A stretch of DNA of 64,000 bases from contig CM039467.1 of assembly GCA_022414725.1 (NCBI GenBank), forward strand, positions 6,937,101 to 7,001,100, written 5' to 3'. Shown here one piece after another: positions 47,405 to 57,073 of this stretch. The translations under genes were made by a program, and so were the position numbers. The stretch comes from Microglena sp. YARC. Taxonomy: Eukaryota > Chlorophyta > Chlorophyceae > Chlamydomonadales > Chlamydomonadaceae. The notes under the pieces are model-generated. The model saw only the letters and a list, made by a program, of their open reading frames with translations. It had not been told where the DNA came from and ran no database searches. Within the stretch, counting starts at the first letter, position 1. Every line of letters begins with the position of its first letter.

Positions 47405-47880
47405 ACCCCCAGCCCCCCAACGTTTTATATCTCTTCTTTAACTTATTAATCAGGGACTTAGCATTCTGGGCCTTAGCTTCTCTACTAAATCTTCTAGTCA
47501 GATTTTGGTATTGCAGCCTAGCTACTTTCTTAGCTGGGCCACCAATACCGGTTTCTCTCTGGAGATCTTTCCATTGTTTCCTTAGATTCCTGCAATCCGC
47601 ATTGTACCAAGAGTTTTTAGGTCCATTCCTAAGTACAACCTGGTGATCACTAGCAATCCCCTTTCCATGTCTCTTATGTACATCCTGCAGAGATTTTGTT
47701 ATCACCTCATTGAAAAGTTCATAAGATATATCATACTGGCATTTTAATTATTTTGAAACCAGGGAGGTCACCTATAGTTTCCGGCCCTGTCTCGGACAAA
47801 CAGGTAATATCATAATTGTTGATGATAGCTTTGAAGTTATTGGCAGGATGATGAACCATCCTGCACAGCTTTGGGGAACA
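47405..47880 (-). pseudogene. LINE ORF2 N-terminal remnant (APE endonuclease start and APE-RT linker)
   Basis: On the minus strand, from about 47880, the peptide NNFKAIINNYDITCLSETGP followed by ETIGDLPGFKII has the form of the first strands of a LINE AP endonuclease (..YDI..L.ET..). A stop follows near 47731. Sense resumes in the 100-codon frame 47705-47403 with NSWYNADCRNLRKQWKDLQR and ARLQYQNLTRRFSREAKAQN, the W-N-x-x-C.RK linker between endonuclease and reverse transcriptase. Most of the endonuclease is therefore deleted. It differs from the LINE at 36.3 kb in orientation and coverage; whether they are one family cannot be judged. Confidence 0.6.
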
Positions 47881-48184
47881 GCGTCGTCAAAAACCTCACA
47901 ACGATTGCCAGGTTGTCAGCTGTATGTAGCTAATTGGCCCGGCATACAAAAACTTTGGAAGGCAAGTCGACGAAAAACTGAACCTGCGACCACACCCGCC
48001 TGATTGCGATGGCGAAGATGGCGTACTTCTAGAAGCAGTACGCAGCGTGCGGGTGGGTGTTTGTGAGTCAACGCGCCCAAAATGTTAATCGACGCACAGG
48101 GTACTACCCCAAATATCCACCAAGGACGAAGATTATTGTCAAGTACTTGAGCATGTGCATTATCATTGATGTTCAACCTTAGTA

Positions 48185-48799
48185 TCATAAGCAAATCCCC
48201 ACTTGTTTCCTATTCTTCGTGTGTGTTAGTGGGCAGAAGGAACTCCTTTTTCTCAACCAACATGCGATCCCTGATGAAGCACACCTGTTGAGTGCGAGAC
48301 CCACCATTGCCATCAGAAACCTGCTTGCCCTTCTCGATGTTAAAGTGAGGCAAGAGCTTCTCCTTCTGTTGCATTTTTTTACTGCCAAAGATGGTGAGCA
48401 GCCAAATTGCTGGCAGAAGCTATGTAACCAAGTTCAACTTCAAGTTAAAGTTCTTCCGTTGCAGCTCTTCCTTGGGCAGCTGATCATAAATGCAGAAACC
48501 TGTTTGCCCTTCTCGATGTTAAAGTGAGGCAAGAGCTTGTTCTTCTTCTGCAGATTTTCCTGGGATAGCTGATCCAACATGCAGAAACCAGCTCCCATGA
48601 GCACCTTCCGATTCTTCACAATTAGTGAAGCTTCCCTATCAGAGCTCACAGTAAAGATAACAGAGATACCGCCGTCCTTTTTCTCCTTCCCTGTTTGAGT
48701 AGCCACGATGCTGACATCTCCTATGTTGAGCGGTGTCCAGGCTTTCTTCACTGTGACCACCGTATTTTCCATCTCATCCATCCATCCATATCCATCCAT
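48185..48799 (-). other. Exon-like fragments with an internal duplication, unrecognised
   Basis: The minus-strand frame 48799-48440 reads DGGISVIFTVSSDREASLIV, KVLMGAGFCMLDQLSQENLQ and KLLPHFNIEKGKQVS. About 180 bp further on, 48376-48220 reads QQKEKLLPHFNIEKGKQVSD and VCFIRDRMLVEKKEFLLP in another frame. The shared 50-bp block (48319-48376 versus 48496-48550) is a duplication. Between the two is a diverged foldback arm (48386-48425). The sequence looks like a decaying host or transposon gene, and I do not recognise the family. Confidence 0.35.
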
Positions 48800-48814
48800 C
48801 CATCCATCTCGAAT

Positions 48815-48970
48815 TTACCATGTACCTTGAAACTCTTGGCGCTCAGTTTTTGGTCCCACTTGACCACATGGGGAAGGCCCCCTCAAATCAGTGTCCACGA
48901 CACAGCAGGCCCCCCCAAATTGACCATGTACCTTGAAACTCTTGGCGCTCAGTTTTTGGTCCCACTTGGG
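48815..48970. repeat. 105-bp direct duplication
   Basis: ACCATGTACCTTGAAACTCT followed by TGGCGCTCAGTTTTTGGTCCC occurs at about 48818 and 48923. The interval includes an inverted copy of the 32-bp unit found next door. Confidence 0.85.
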
Positions 48971-48991
48971 GAACCTTTTATCGCAGCCACA

Positions 48992-49190
48992 GATTTGGGA
49001 GGGCCTGCTGTGTCGTGGACACTGATTTGGGAGGGCCTGCTGTGTCGTGGCCACAGATTTGGGAGGGCCTGCTGTGTCGTGGCCACAGATTTGGGAGGGC
49101 CTGCTGTGTTGTGGACACTGATTTGGGAGGGCCTGCTGTGTCGTGGACACTGATTTGGAAGGGCCTGCTGTGTCGTGGACACAGCCTTTG
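48992..49190. repeat. 32-bp tandem repeat, about six copies
   Basis: GATTTGGGAGGGCCTGCTGT plus GTCGTGG(A/C)CAC(T/A) units start at 48992, 49024, 49056, 49088, 49120 and 49152. Confidence 0.92.
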
Positions 49191-49329
49191 AAACCAGTTG
49201 CGCCTGATGATGATGTCTTGCATTTTTAGTTGGACTATGATGTCTACGATGATGATGATGACAAAGTTGTGGACACATATTTTGGAGTCCCCCAGAACAA
49301 CCCTGCCAGTTACCGCATTCCAAGAACCC

Positions 49330-49680
49330 AGGCCTCTAGGACCCCCTACTGAATGTCTGCAAGGATGCCTACCCAGGCCGCTAGGCCCCCCTACTGAATG
49401 TCTGGAAGGATACCTACCCAGGCCCCCCTACTGAATGTCTGCAAGGACGCCTACCCAGACCGCTAGGCCCCCCTACTAAATGTTCGCAAGGATGGCTACC
49501 CAGGCCGCTAGGCCCCCCTACTGAATATCTGCAAGGATGCCTACCAAGGCCGCTAGGCCCCCCTACTGAATGTCTGGAAGGATGCCTACCCAGGCCGCTA
49601 GGCCCCCCTACTGAATGTCTGCAAGGATGCCTACCCAGGCCGCCAGGCCCCCCTACTGAATGTCTGCAAGGGAACACCAA
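49330..49680. repeat. 45-bp tandem repeat, about eight copies
   Basis: GCTAGGCCCCCCTACTGAAT plus GTCTGCAAGGATGCCTACCC units; starts at 49507, 49552 and 49597 show the 45-bp period. Confidence 0.9.
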
Positions 49681-49734
49681 CTGAATGTGTGCAGGGATAA
49701 CAATTGCTGCATTTAAAGAACCCAGGCCACTAGG

Positions 49735-49965
49735 CCTCCCATGACCGCATTCCAAGAACCCAGGCTGCTAGGCCCCCACATTACCGCATTCCAAGATTCC
49801 AGGCTGCTAGGCCCCCCATTACCGCATTCCCAGAACCCAGGCTGCTAGGCCCCCCATTACCGCATTCCCAGAACCCAGGCTGCTAGGCCCCCCATTACCG
49901 CATTCCCAGAACCCAGGCTGCTAGGCCCCCCATTACCGCATTCCCAGAACCCAGGCTGCTAGGCC
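49735..49965. repeat. 38-bp tandem repeat, about six copies
   Basis: AGGCTGCTAGGCCCCCCATT plus ACCGCATTCCCAGAACCC units. Period of 38 measured at 49801 and 49839. It borders, and overlaps the apparent end of, the ChrA-like exon. Confidence 0.9.
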
Positions 49966-50141
49966 CATTCCAATGCCCCCGATCACCACAAAGGGCTCGA
50001 AGATTTTGAGTGTGTCAACACAGGTGAACGCAACAAGACCTATGATGAGGGCGGTGGTGGGGAAAGGACTGATATCGTGCACAGCCAGAGTCATCCTGAA
50101 CACAGACGCCAGGATGAGGCCCACAGCGGCAGCGTTGATAC
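49933..50141 (-). CDS. Exon resembling the C-terminus of a chromate transporter (ChrA)
   Basis: On the minus strand a pyrimidine-rich CTGCTGCTGCTGCAG is followed by sense beginning (G)INAAAVGLILASVFRMT, then PFPTTALIIGLVAFTCVD and KIFEPFVVIGGIGMG. GINAAAVGL followed by two hydrophobic stretches matches the last membrane helices of ChrA-family transporters, which move chromate or sulfate across membranes. The Gly codon would be split by the intron. The last ~10 codons run into the 38-bp repeat, ending at TAA, so the true end is uncertain. Upstream exons should lie at higher coordinates, beyond the satellite and Copia-2, and I cannot find them here. Could be a functional last exon or a relic. 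Confidence 0.5.
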
Positions 50142-50645
50142 CTGCAGCAGCAGCAGGTACATGGTTACTGTACACGCAAGAAGAGCAGTGCAATTAACAG
50201 TACGATCATGAGCAAAGGCATGGGCATGAGCATGAGCATTCAAACCTCCAGCAGCATCAGGTACACGGTTACTGTACACGCAACATGAGCAGTGCCATTA
50301 ACAGTATGATTGTGAGCAAGGGCATGAGCATTCATACCTCCATCAGCATCAGGAACACGGTTACTGTACACGCAAGACGAGCAGTGCAAGTGACAGTACG
50401 ATAATGAGCACGAGCAGTTATACGTGCAGCAGCATCAGGAACAAGGTTACTGTACACGCAACATGAGCAGTGAAATTAGCAGTACGATAATGGGCACGAG
50501 CAGTAATATGTGTAGCAGCATTAGGAATACAGTTACTGTACAAGCAGCATGAGCAGTGCAATTAACAGTACAATCATGAGCATGAGCAGTAATACGTGCA
50601 GCAGCATCAGGAATACGGTTACTGTACAAGCAGCATGAGCAGTGC
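50142..50645. repeat. 86-105-bp satellite, left block
   Basis: GCAGCAGCATCAGG-type starts occur near 50140, 50250, 50341, 50427, 50512 and 50598, each followed by AACACGGTTACTGTACACGC, AACATGAGCAGTGCAATTA and CAGTACGATCATGAGCA. Read on the minus strand, each unit resembles the acceptor border of the neighbouring ChrA-like exon. Copia-2 interrupts the array. Confidence 0.88.
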
Positions 50646-50647
50646 AA

Positions 50648-50851
50648 TCAGAGTTAGATGACTGGTAGGTCAGTCTCACAGACAGTGGCGTGTCCACGGA
50701 CATGTGTATGTGGACTTAGCCGCAATCCTAAACCCGTAACCTCAACTCCTAGGTGACCGGAGGCTGGACTTAAGTCCAGCCCACGCTTTAAATATGGCCT
50801 TGAGAATCCATAGCCTCATCCGTTTATCCACCATCCGGTGTTATTCCGACA
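50648..50851 (+). repeat. Copia-2 5' LTR (204 bp, first two bases missing)
   Basis: Begins TCAGAGTTAG where the 3' copy has TGTCAGAGTTAG; ends TTATTCCGACA. It contains a perfect 20-bp palindrome (50762-50781, core CTGGACTTAAGTCCAG) directly before CCCACGCTTTAAATAT, a TATA-like box. Confidence 0.92.
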
Positions 50852-50899
50852 GGTCGTGAGCCCTCTTCGACGCTTAACCACTGCTTCGTCACCTCCGCG

Positions 50900-52201
50900 A
50901 TGGCACCTATTGGACTATCCCCCAACCAAGTTCTATTGACGGCTACAACTGTCGATCGATGGAACTTCGGGATGAAGAACGGCCTGCGCCTTCATGGCCT
51001 GAGTGCTGCACTGCGCACTATCAAGCCGGCGCCAGGCGCAGAATGGACGATTGGATGCGGGCTCTCAGGCCCCTCTCAGCATCGGGGAGGCAACTCTGGA
51101 GACTCTCATCAAGCTGGAGTATCATCTGCTCACTCTGGTCAACGGTCTGGAGAACCGCCGGCAGTGCCGCAGGGTTCCTCAGCTCCGACGCAACGGCAAC
51201 CGACCACGTCTGGAACCTCTGGAGGCGGTGAGGAGACGGGGGGTAAGGCCAGCACATCCAAGGATGCTGCGCCCTCTGCCCCCCAACGCGGTGAGTCGAG
51301 CAATGTAGGGGGGGTGAGCGAACAGTAGCGTGCGCGTGCGCGGGAAGATGAACGCAATGTGCGGGATTTCCTGCGTACTCTGGAGGAATCGCGGTTGCAT
51401 GAAATTGTGTTGGACAAGGCGCTTGCCTATGTCCTATTGACGGTTGATCAATCCCTGCAATTCCACTTTGAAAACCACCCATCTGCCCAATCCATTTATG
51501 ACGAGGCGATGGGGTGGCTCGCAGCTGACAATAAACAGCACATCCACTTGCTTGCTATTGAGTTTCGCGCCTTGTACATGGCGGAGACTGAAACTGTTAC
51601 CCTATGGTTTGACAGGCTACGTAGGCTGGCGGCTAAGTTGATTGAGGGGGGACAGCCAATCACCGAACAGGATGGAGTAGAACTTGCCATTCTGGGGGCT
51701 AGGCATGCTCGGTTCCAAGCCCTCCAGCAGACCGTTATGGCGGCCAATGGATCGATGTCTTATGCAAGTGTCTTGCAGATGTACGAGAGTGCTGAGAGAC
51801 TCAACTTGCGCTTGCAACCTACCTCACCATTCTTCCCAACATACGTAAAATACCGACCACTGACCCTCTCTTCTCCCCCTCCTGTGGTTCCAGGTTACGT
51901 CGCTGATGCCAATGCTGGTGGCCGGGGTGCAGGACGTCACAATCCCGGTCGCGGCAGAGGCGGAGGTCAGGGTCGTGGACGAGTTGGAGCTCTCCTCTGC
52001 ACCCACTGCAAGAGTACCACTCACCTCGTTGACACCTGTTGGACCAAGTATCCGCATCTGCGTCCCTCTCGCTCCCCCCCGGCCAACTCAGGGCGAGGTG
52101 GAGGTGTAGGCCGTGGAGCTCCAGCTGGAGGCGGAGCCCCTGTGTCTAGGGTGGAGTTTGACGCCCTAGTCAGCCAGCTGGCAGGCTACTCGCTGATGTG
52201 A
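50900..52201 (+). pseudogene. gag: Copia-2 gag, with an internal TAG
   Basis: An ATG at 50900 opens MAPIGLSPNQVLLTATTVDR and WNFGMKNGLRLHGLSAALR, the copia gag N-terminus, then a Ser/Gly/Pro-rich stretch. An in-frame TAG at 51326 follows SNVGGVSEQ and the same frame goes on as RARAREDERNVRDFLRTLEE. Counting from 51359, the capsid-like core spans residues about 10-150 (FRALYMAETETVTLWFDRLR), an Arg/Gly-rich segment 186-208, and a canonical C214-x2-C217-x4-H222-x4-C227 nucleic-acid-binding knuckle then WTKYP. It ends at TGA 52199-52201, again in frame with pol. Confidence 0.88.
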
Positions 52202-53467
52202 GATATTCCTGATCAGATTGACGCGCTTACCGCTTGGTCTGCTGCTCCCGATACAGTGTTTGATGTTCTTGCTGTTCTTAGCCCTGATCGTGTTATTGTG
52301 CACATTGATTCTGGGGCGGGTCGCTGTATCACTGGCTCTCAAGCCCTATTTTCAACCTTCCAGTTTGTGTCGAATGGACCATCTGTCAAGCTTGGGGATG
52401 GGGTGGTTCAGCAGGCAACAGGCATAGGGACCATTGTATTAAGTAGTAGGTGGCTAGATGCCCCTATCACCTTAACACAGTGCCTCTATGTGCCTGATTG
52501 TCCTGTGAATCTTTTGAGCGTTAGTGCCACTGCTAGAGACCTTGCCTGCGTAATCTCTTTCAATTCTGACACCTGCCATGCTACCATTGGGCCTAGGACC
52601 CTTTGGCAGATCCCTGTTTCCCCTCTCGGGGTTTATCAGTTTGATGCTGTTGTGGGTGAGATTCCTTCCTTGCTTTGTGTTGACCTAGATGTCAGCATAC
52701 CACCCATGGCCCCCATTGAATTGTGGCATAAACGGTTCTGCCACCCAGGCTTTCCCGTTATGTCACAACTCATTCAGGGAACATTGGTTACTGGTATGCC
52801 GATCATCTCAAATCAGCAACTTCGCAAATTCAAGGAAAGTCCTTGTGACGCCTGTGCTCGTGGTAAGGCCAAACGTGTGCCATACCATGAGCCCAGGAGG
52901 AAGACTCACTCATCCCTTGAGATTGTCCATGTGGATCTCATGGGACCATTCAGCCAAGGCCTTAAAGGTGAGTACTACCTCTTGGTCATGGTCGATGAAT
53001 ACAGTAATTGGCAGGCCGTTGTTGCGATGGTTACTAAGGGCGACAGCGCGTTTTGGATAGTCAACACTCTCAAAGTCTGGATGGCTTTGCTAGTCGGGGT
53101 AGTTCTAGGGTGTCTGCGATCTGATCAGGCAAAAGAGTTTTGCACAGCCGAGGTAGAAGACTTCCTTAAGTCGGTCAAAGCTCGACACGAGCTTAGTAGT
53201 GTGTATTGCCCACAGCAGAACGGCAACGCGGAGCGGATGAATGGGGTGGTGGCTGCTACGGCCCGCACGATGCTCCTAGACAGTAAAATGACTCATGGCT
53301 TCTGGCCCTATGCCTTTCGCTGTGCTTCATACGTTCGCAATCGCACTCCGACCCTCGACGGAAGGACTCCTTATAAGCGGGTTTTTGGTGTAGTCCCTGA
53401 TGTCTCTCTCCTTCGGATCTTTGGTGCAACTGGGTATGTTAAGCTACTCGACAAAGACTCGCGTTAG
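52202..53467 (+). pseudogene. pol: Copia-2 pol part 1: aspartic protease and integrase, truncated
   Basis: Open directly after the gag TGA. Counting from 52256: protease D18 in HIDSGAG; integrase H158/H163 (WHKRFCHPG), C197/C200 (CDACARGKAKR), D227 (VHVDLMGP), D290 (LRSDQAKEF) and E326 (GNAERMNG), with D-x35-E spacing. A TAG at 53465 follows LLDKDSR. The same frame continues GKLNGRALRGKMIGYGACE, a copia motif, up to a TAA at about 53525, and sense then moves frame at about 53530 (WLPDSHRIIESRDVDW, part of the frame 53539-53871). The catalytic core is intact but the C-terminus is broken. Confidence 0.9.
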
Positions 53468-53538
53468 GGGAAGCTAAACGGTCGCGCTCTTAGAGGGAAA
53501 ATGATTGGGTATGGCGCCTGTGAGTAAGGCTTGGGCAG

Positions 53539-53871
53539 TTGTGGCTGCCAGATTCGCATAGGATCATAGAGTCACGTGACGTTGACTGGTATGAGGGGGC
53601 TGGCCCGGCCCCCGTTCCTGGGCAGGACCCCTTCAACGGTGATTTCTCACTTGACAGTCCCGACACCGCTGTCAACGTTTTGGGGCCCGAGGTGGTGACG
53701 TCACCAACTCCATCTGACTCGCCTGTGGGGACTGCGGCAGGGTCTGACTCAGGGTTTCGCAATTCGGACTCTGAGTCTGGTCCTGGTTTCCATATGCAAC
53801 TTCGCAGCCGAAACCAGGCACCTGCCGTGTTCCCCACAATAGTGAGTCGTGGGGGGGGTCTGATTTGGTAG
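53539..53871 (+). pseudogene. pol: Copia-2 pol: integrase C-terminus and linker in a shifted frame
   Basis: WLPDSHRIIESRDVDWYEGA is the conserved end of copia integrase (..RIIESRDV.W). A Pro/Ser-rich linker with MQLRSRNQAP follows. It closes at TAG 53869-53871 and sense shifts frame again before 53981. Confidence 0.8.
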
Positions 53872-53980
53872 TTTTCTCCTCCTTTATGGGACCTCCTGTG
53901 GACATCCGGTCCTTTCCCCTAGTTCGCGTCCTTTAGGAGATGGTGGTGGTATTGGGGACTATCCGAGTCGGGGTCCGCAG

Positions 53981-56254
53981 GTGCAATCCAGATGGCATCC
54001 TGAGCCTACCGCGGACCCGCACGATGTGCCTCCTTACATGACTACCCCACGTGCTCACGATAGTCGCGCTTCGGAGCAAGGGGGGGTAGCCGAGGACACG
54101 GCCGCAGCGACTGAGATTTTGTCACCCACGAGCACGGTTGCCCCCGGTTGGGGTGGGGTAACTGGTGTAGGAGTATGTGTGACTCCCTTAGGGACTGGAC
54201 AATTAGGAGGCCTAGGCCCTATTGTCCCAGACTCCCCGGTTTGGAATAGGGTGGCCTTGGCTGCACCTATCAAGCCTGTTTCATCTCTGCAAAGATTCTT
54301 TGACCCCCCTGTCCCTGTGATAGTTTCTGGGGTTACTCGCAGTCGCAGGCAAGCAGGCCAGGCTCCTGAGATGACTGGGCTGGTTACACCCCCCCGGTCA
54401 CGCAGGAGTAATGTCCCTGATTTGCCTGTACTGCCTGTTTCACCTGTCGGAGAGCTGGTGCGATACCCACCCTCTCCCGTTCCTGCAGTGTTATCCTCGT
54501 CCCCTCCATCCGACCTTGTCGACAATCCCCTCTTTCTTGATGCAACCTCAGCTTCTGGCTCGGTTTCAGGTGGAGATACCCCTGAACCTGTGTCAGAAGC
54601 TCCAGGACTGACCTTGCCTGCATACATTTCTACCTCCTCCGATATTTCTTACACACAGGCCATGGATCAGTCCAATCCCCACAGGGATGTCTGGCTCCTT
54701 GCCATGAGAGATGAGATGGAGAGTCTGCATGCGCACGGGACTTGGCAGCTCGTCAAGCTTCCACTTGGAGTGGTTCCGATCAAGAATCGGTGGTGTTTTT
54801 CCTTCAAGCACGGTGATAATGGGGTAGTAGTGAGGCAGAAAGCTCGGGTAGTTGCTAAGGGGTTCTTGCAGCGGGCTGGGCTCGATTATGATCTGACCTT
54901 TGCCCCTGTGACTTCAAAGTCTACCTTGAGGACCTTGCTTGCTGGCATGGTCCACAACAAGATGTTTGCTAGGCAGCTTGATATCAAGACTGCGTTTATG
55001 AATGGGGTTTTGGAGGAAGAGCTTTATATGGAGCAACCACAGGGATATGTTGTTCCTGGGGGTTGGGTTTGTAAGCTGATCAAGAGTCTGTATGGGCTGA
55101 AGCAATCTCCTCGCAAGTGGTGCGAGGAGGTGCGTAGAGTTCTTCGGATTGCAGGTTTCACTCCTGCGCAGGCTGACCCTGTTTTGTTCATCTGCCTTGA
55201 ACCTGATGGAACTGTCTCGTGGGTTCTTACCTATGTTGATGACTTCTGGCTTGCGCTGCACTGTCTCATTCTGTACGCCAAGATCGTTGCGATCATGCGG
55301 AAGGCGAAGTGGACAGTCACTGAGATGGGGGTTCCTAAGGTTTTCCTATCTATTGACTGTGACCTCACCCTTGACAGTGCTGGGCGGTGTGTTTCTATTG
55401 TCATCAGCCAGCACAACCAGATCTTTGGTATGCTAGAGAGATATCCCATCGCTCTTGGGGATGAGACCAAGCAGTCCCCTCACGTTCCCATGATCAGTGG
55501 GGCTGTTACCAAGCATGCGGCCGGTAGCCCTGCTTTGCCTAACAACCTCATGTATGCCTCACTGATTGGATCATTGATCTATCTATCCACATGCACGAGA
55601 CCGGACATTGCATATTCCGTGTCTGCTCTCTCACGTTTCACCTCCAAACCTACTCAGGCACACTGGCGTGCTGCTCAGCGTGTTCTGGTCCACCTACGGA
55701 AGTATCCCAACCTTGGCATTAGGTATAGCCATAGCTCTGATTTTGCTGTCCATGCATACTCAGATGCCTCGTTTGGTGATGACCCTGAGGGTAGGAGGTC
55801 GCAAACTGGTATGGCTATTCTGGCATCTGGTGGGGTGGTTCACTCGGCCTCTACGCGGCAGATTACCCCTGCCGTTAGCACTGGGGAAGCTGAGTACCAG
55901 GCTCTTGCAGCGACAGCCCGTGATGTCCAGTGGTTTAAGCACTTGAGGGTAGACCTGGGCCTCCCTTGCTCACTAGTCACCATTCAGTGTGGCTCCACGG
56001 TGGCAAATTCTTGGTGTGCTGAGGTGGCTTTGGTACCACGTGCCAAGCACATCGATATCATGCAACACTATGTGCGTGATTTGGGCATGTCTGGGCGGAT
56101 TGGGATTGCTAAGGTTGATACCACCCTGCAGTTGGCTGACGCCTTCACCAAGGCTTTGGAGGCTGAGCAGTTCTGGTTTTTTAATGATTTGCTGGGCATG
56201 GTGGACTGCAAGCATGGGGCAATACCCCCCACGTACAAGCGCCCCCCGAGGTAG
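53981..56254 (+). pseudogene. pol: Copia-2 pol part 2: reverse transcriptase and damaged RNase H
   Basis: 757 codons from a GTG at 53981; the first ~205 are the Pro/Ser-rich linker. Reverse transcriptase: DVWLLAMRDEMESLHAHGTW, D334 in RQLDIKTAFMN, LIKSLYGLKQSPRKW, YVDD at 418-421 and TRPDIAYSVSALSRF. RNase H: D595 (YSDASF) and E636 (STGEAEYQAL) are present, but where Copia-1 has QGDNIGSLRWAND this copy reads QCGSTVANS, shorter by four residues and without the catalytic Asp. The KHIDIMQHYV motif follows. It ends at TAG 56252-56254. This frame is unbroken, but the element is probably not autonomous. Confidence 0.9.
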
Positions 56255-56867
56255 CTTTTGGTTTTGGGCTCTTTCAGGTCTACAGCTAGTCCCACCTTGG
56301 GAGGTGCCGTTAGTGGCAGATCTTGTCTACTAGCTGTGTTTGCTTTCGTGTGGTTTCTTGGCTCTACAATGGCATTCAGTGCTTTTTGGTTTGTTACAAT
56401 CTGCTCCTTTTCTGGTTGGGTGTGTCCTTTTTGCCACATGCTTTATGGTGGTCAACGATTTGTTACGCCTATCCCTTTTTGGGCTTATAGGTGTACATTT
56501 GAGTAGGTGGAGTTTTCCCCTCCTGGGAGTGAGACAGCCATCCTTAACCATGCTGGGCAACTTGGGTTTTGCCTTGCCCATCTGCTTAGGCCCATCTGGG
56601 CATTCTGTGATTTTTTCTGGACTATTTGGGATTGGTGTTACGATATATCCTGCGGTGCGATACCCACCATATGATATTTTTTCTGGTTCTTTAATAAAGC
56701 ATAGCTTTGGTTACATTGTGTATTCTTTCCTTAATTTTTGAGGTGGAGTCTTCATTGTTTCTCTTTTATATTCCCCTTTACCTCAACAGGTGGAGATTTC
56801 AGCTCTTGCTTTTATTTTTGTTTCGGTTCCGGTTCGTTTCTGCTACTGTTCACCTGACCAGGTGGAG
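56255..56867 (+). other. Copia-2 3' untranslated region and polypurine tract
   Basis: T-rich with chance hydrophobic ORFs, no envelope-like features. It contains AATAAAGC near 56693 (possible polyadenylation signal) and ends CAGGTGGAG against the LTR. The stretch from about 56490 onward is repeated after the N gap at 62627. Confidence 0.75.
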
Positions 56868-57073
56868 TGTCAGAGTTAGATGACTGGTAGGTCAGTCTCA
56901 CAGACAGTGGCGTGTCCACGGACATGTGTACGAGGACTTAGCCGCAATCCTAAACCCGTAACCTCAACTCCTAGGTGACCGGAGGCTGGACTTAAGTCCA
57001 GCCCACGCTTTAAATATTGCCTTGAGAATCCATAGCCTCATCCGTCTATCCACCATCCGGTGTTATTCCGACA
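56868..57073 (+). repeat. Copia-2 3' LTR (206 bp)
   Basis: TGTCAGAG..TTCCGACA, canonical TG..CA. The 20-bp palindrome lies at 56984-57003. Confidence 0.95.

Larger units (their letters stand above)
50648..57073 (+). mobile_element. Copia-2, full-length but degenerate Ty1/copia retrotransposon
   Basis: LTRs at 50648-50851 and 56868-57073 flank gag, protease, integrase, reverse transcriptase and RNase H. The LTRs differ at about four of 204 positions, so this copy is older than Copia-1. The 5' LTR lacks its first TG and no target duplication is present; the downstream flank begins CAGTA. The body has stops at 51326 (TAG), 52199 (TGA) and 53465 (TAG) and frame changes near 53.5 and 53.9 kb. It sits inside the 86-105-bp satellite. 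Confidence 0.93.

Noticed and set aside
48949..49755. Repetitive ORFs over the 32-bp and 45-bp minisatellites
   Set aside because: Frames open only because the units happen to lack stops; no motif or start context.
56340..56741. Hydrophobic 133-codon frame after Copia-2 pol as an envelope-like gene
   Set aside because: T-rich 3' untranslated sequence makes Phe/Leu/Val codons by composition; no signal peptide, cysteine pattern or conserved start.
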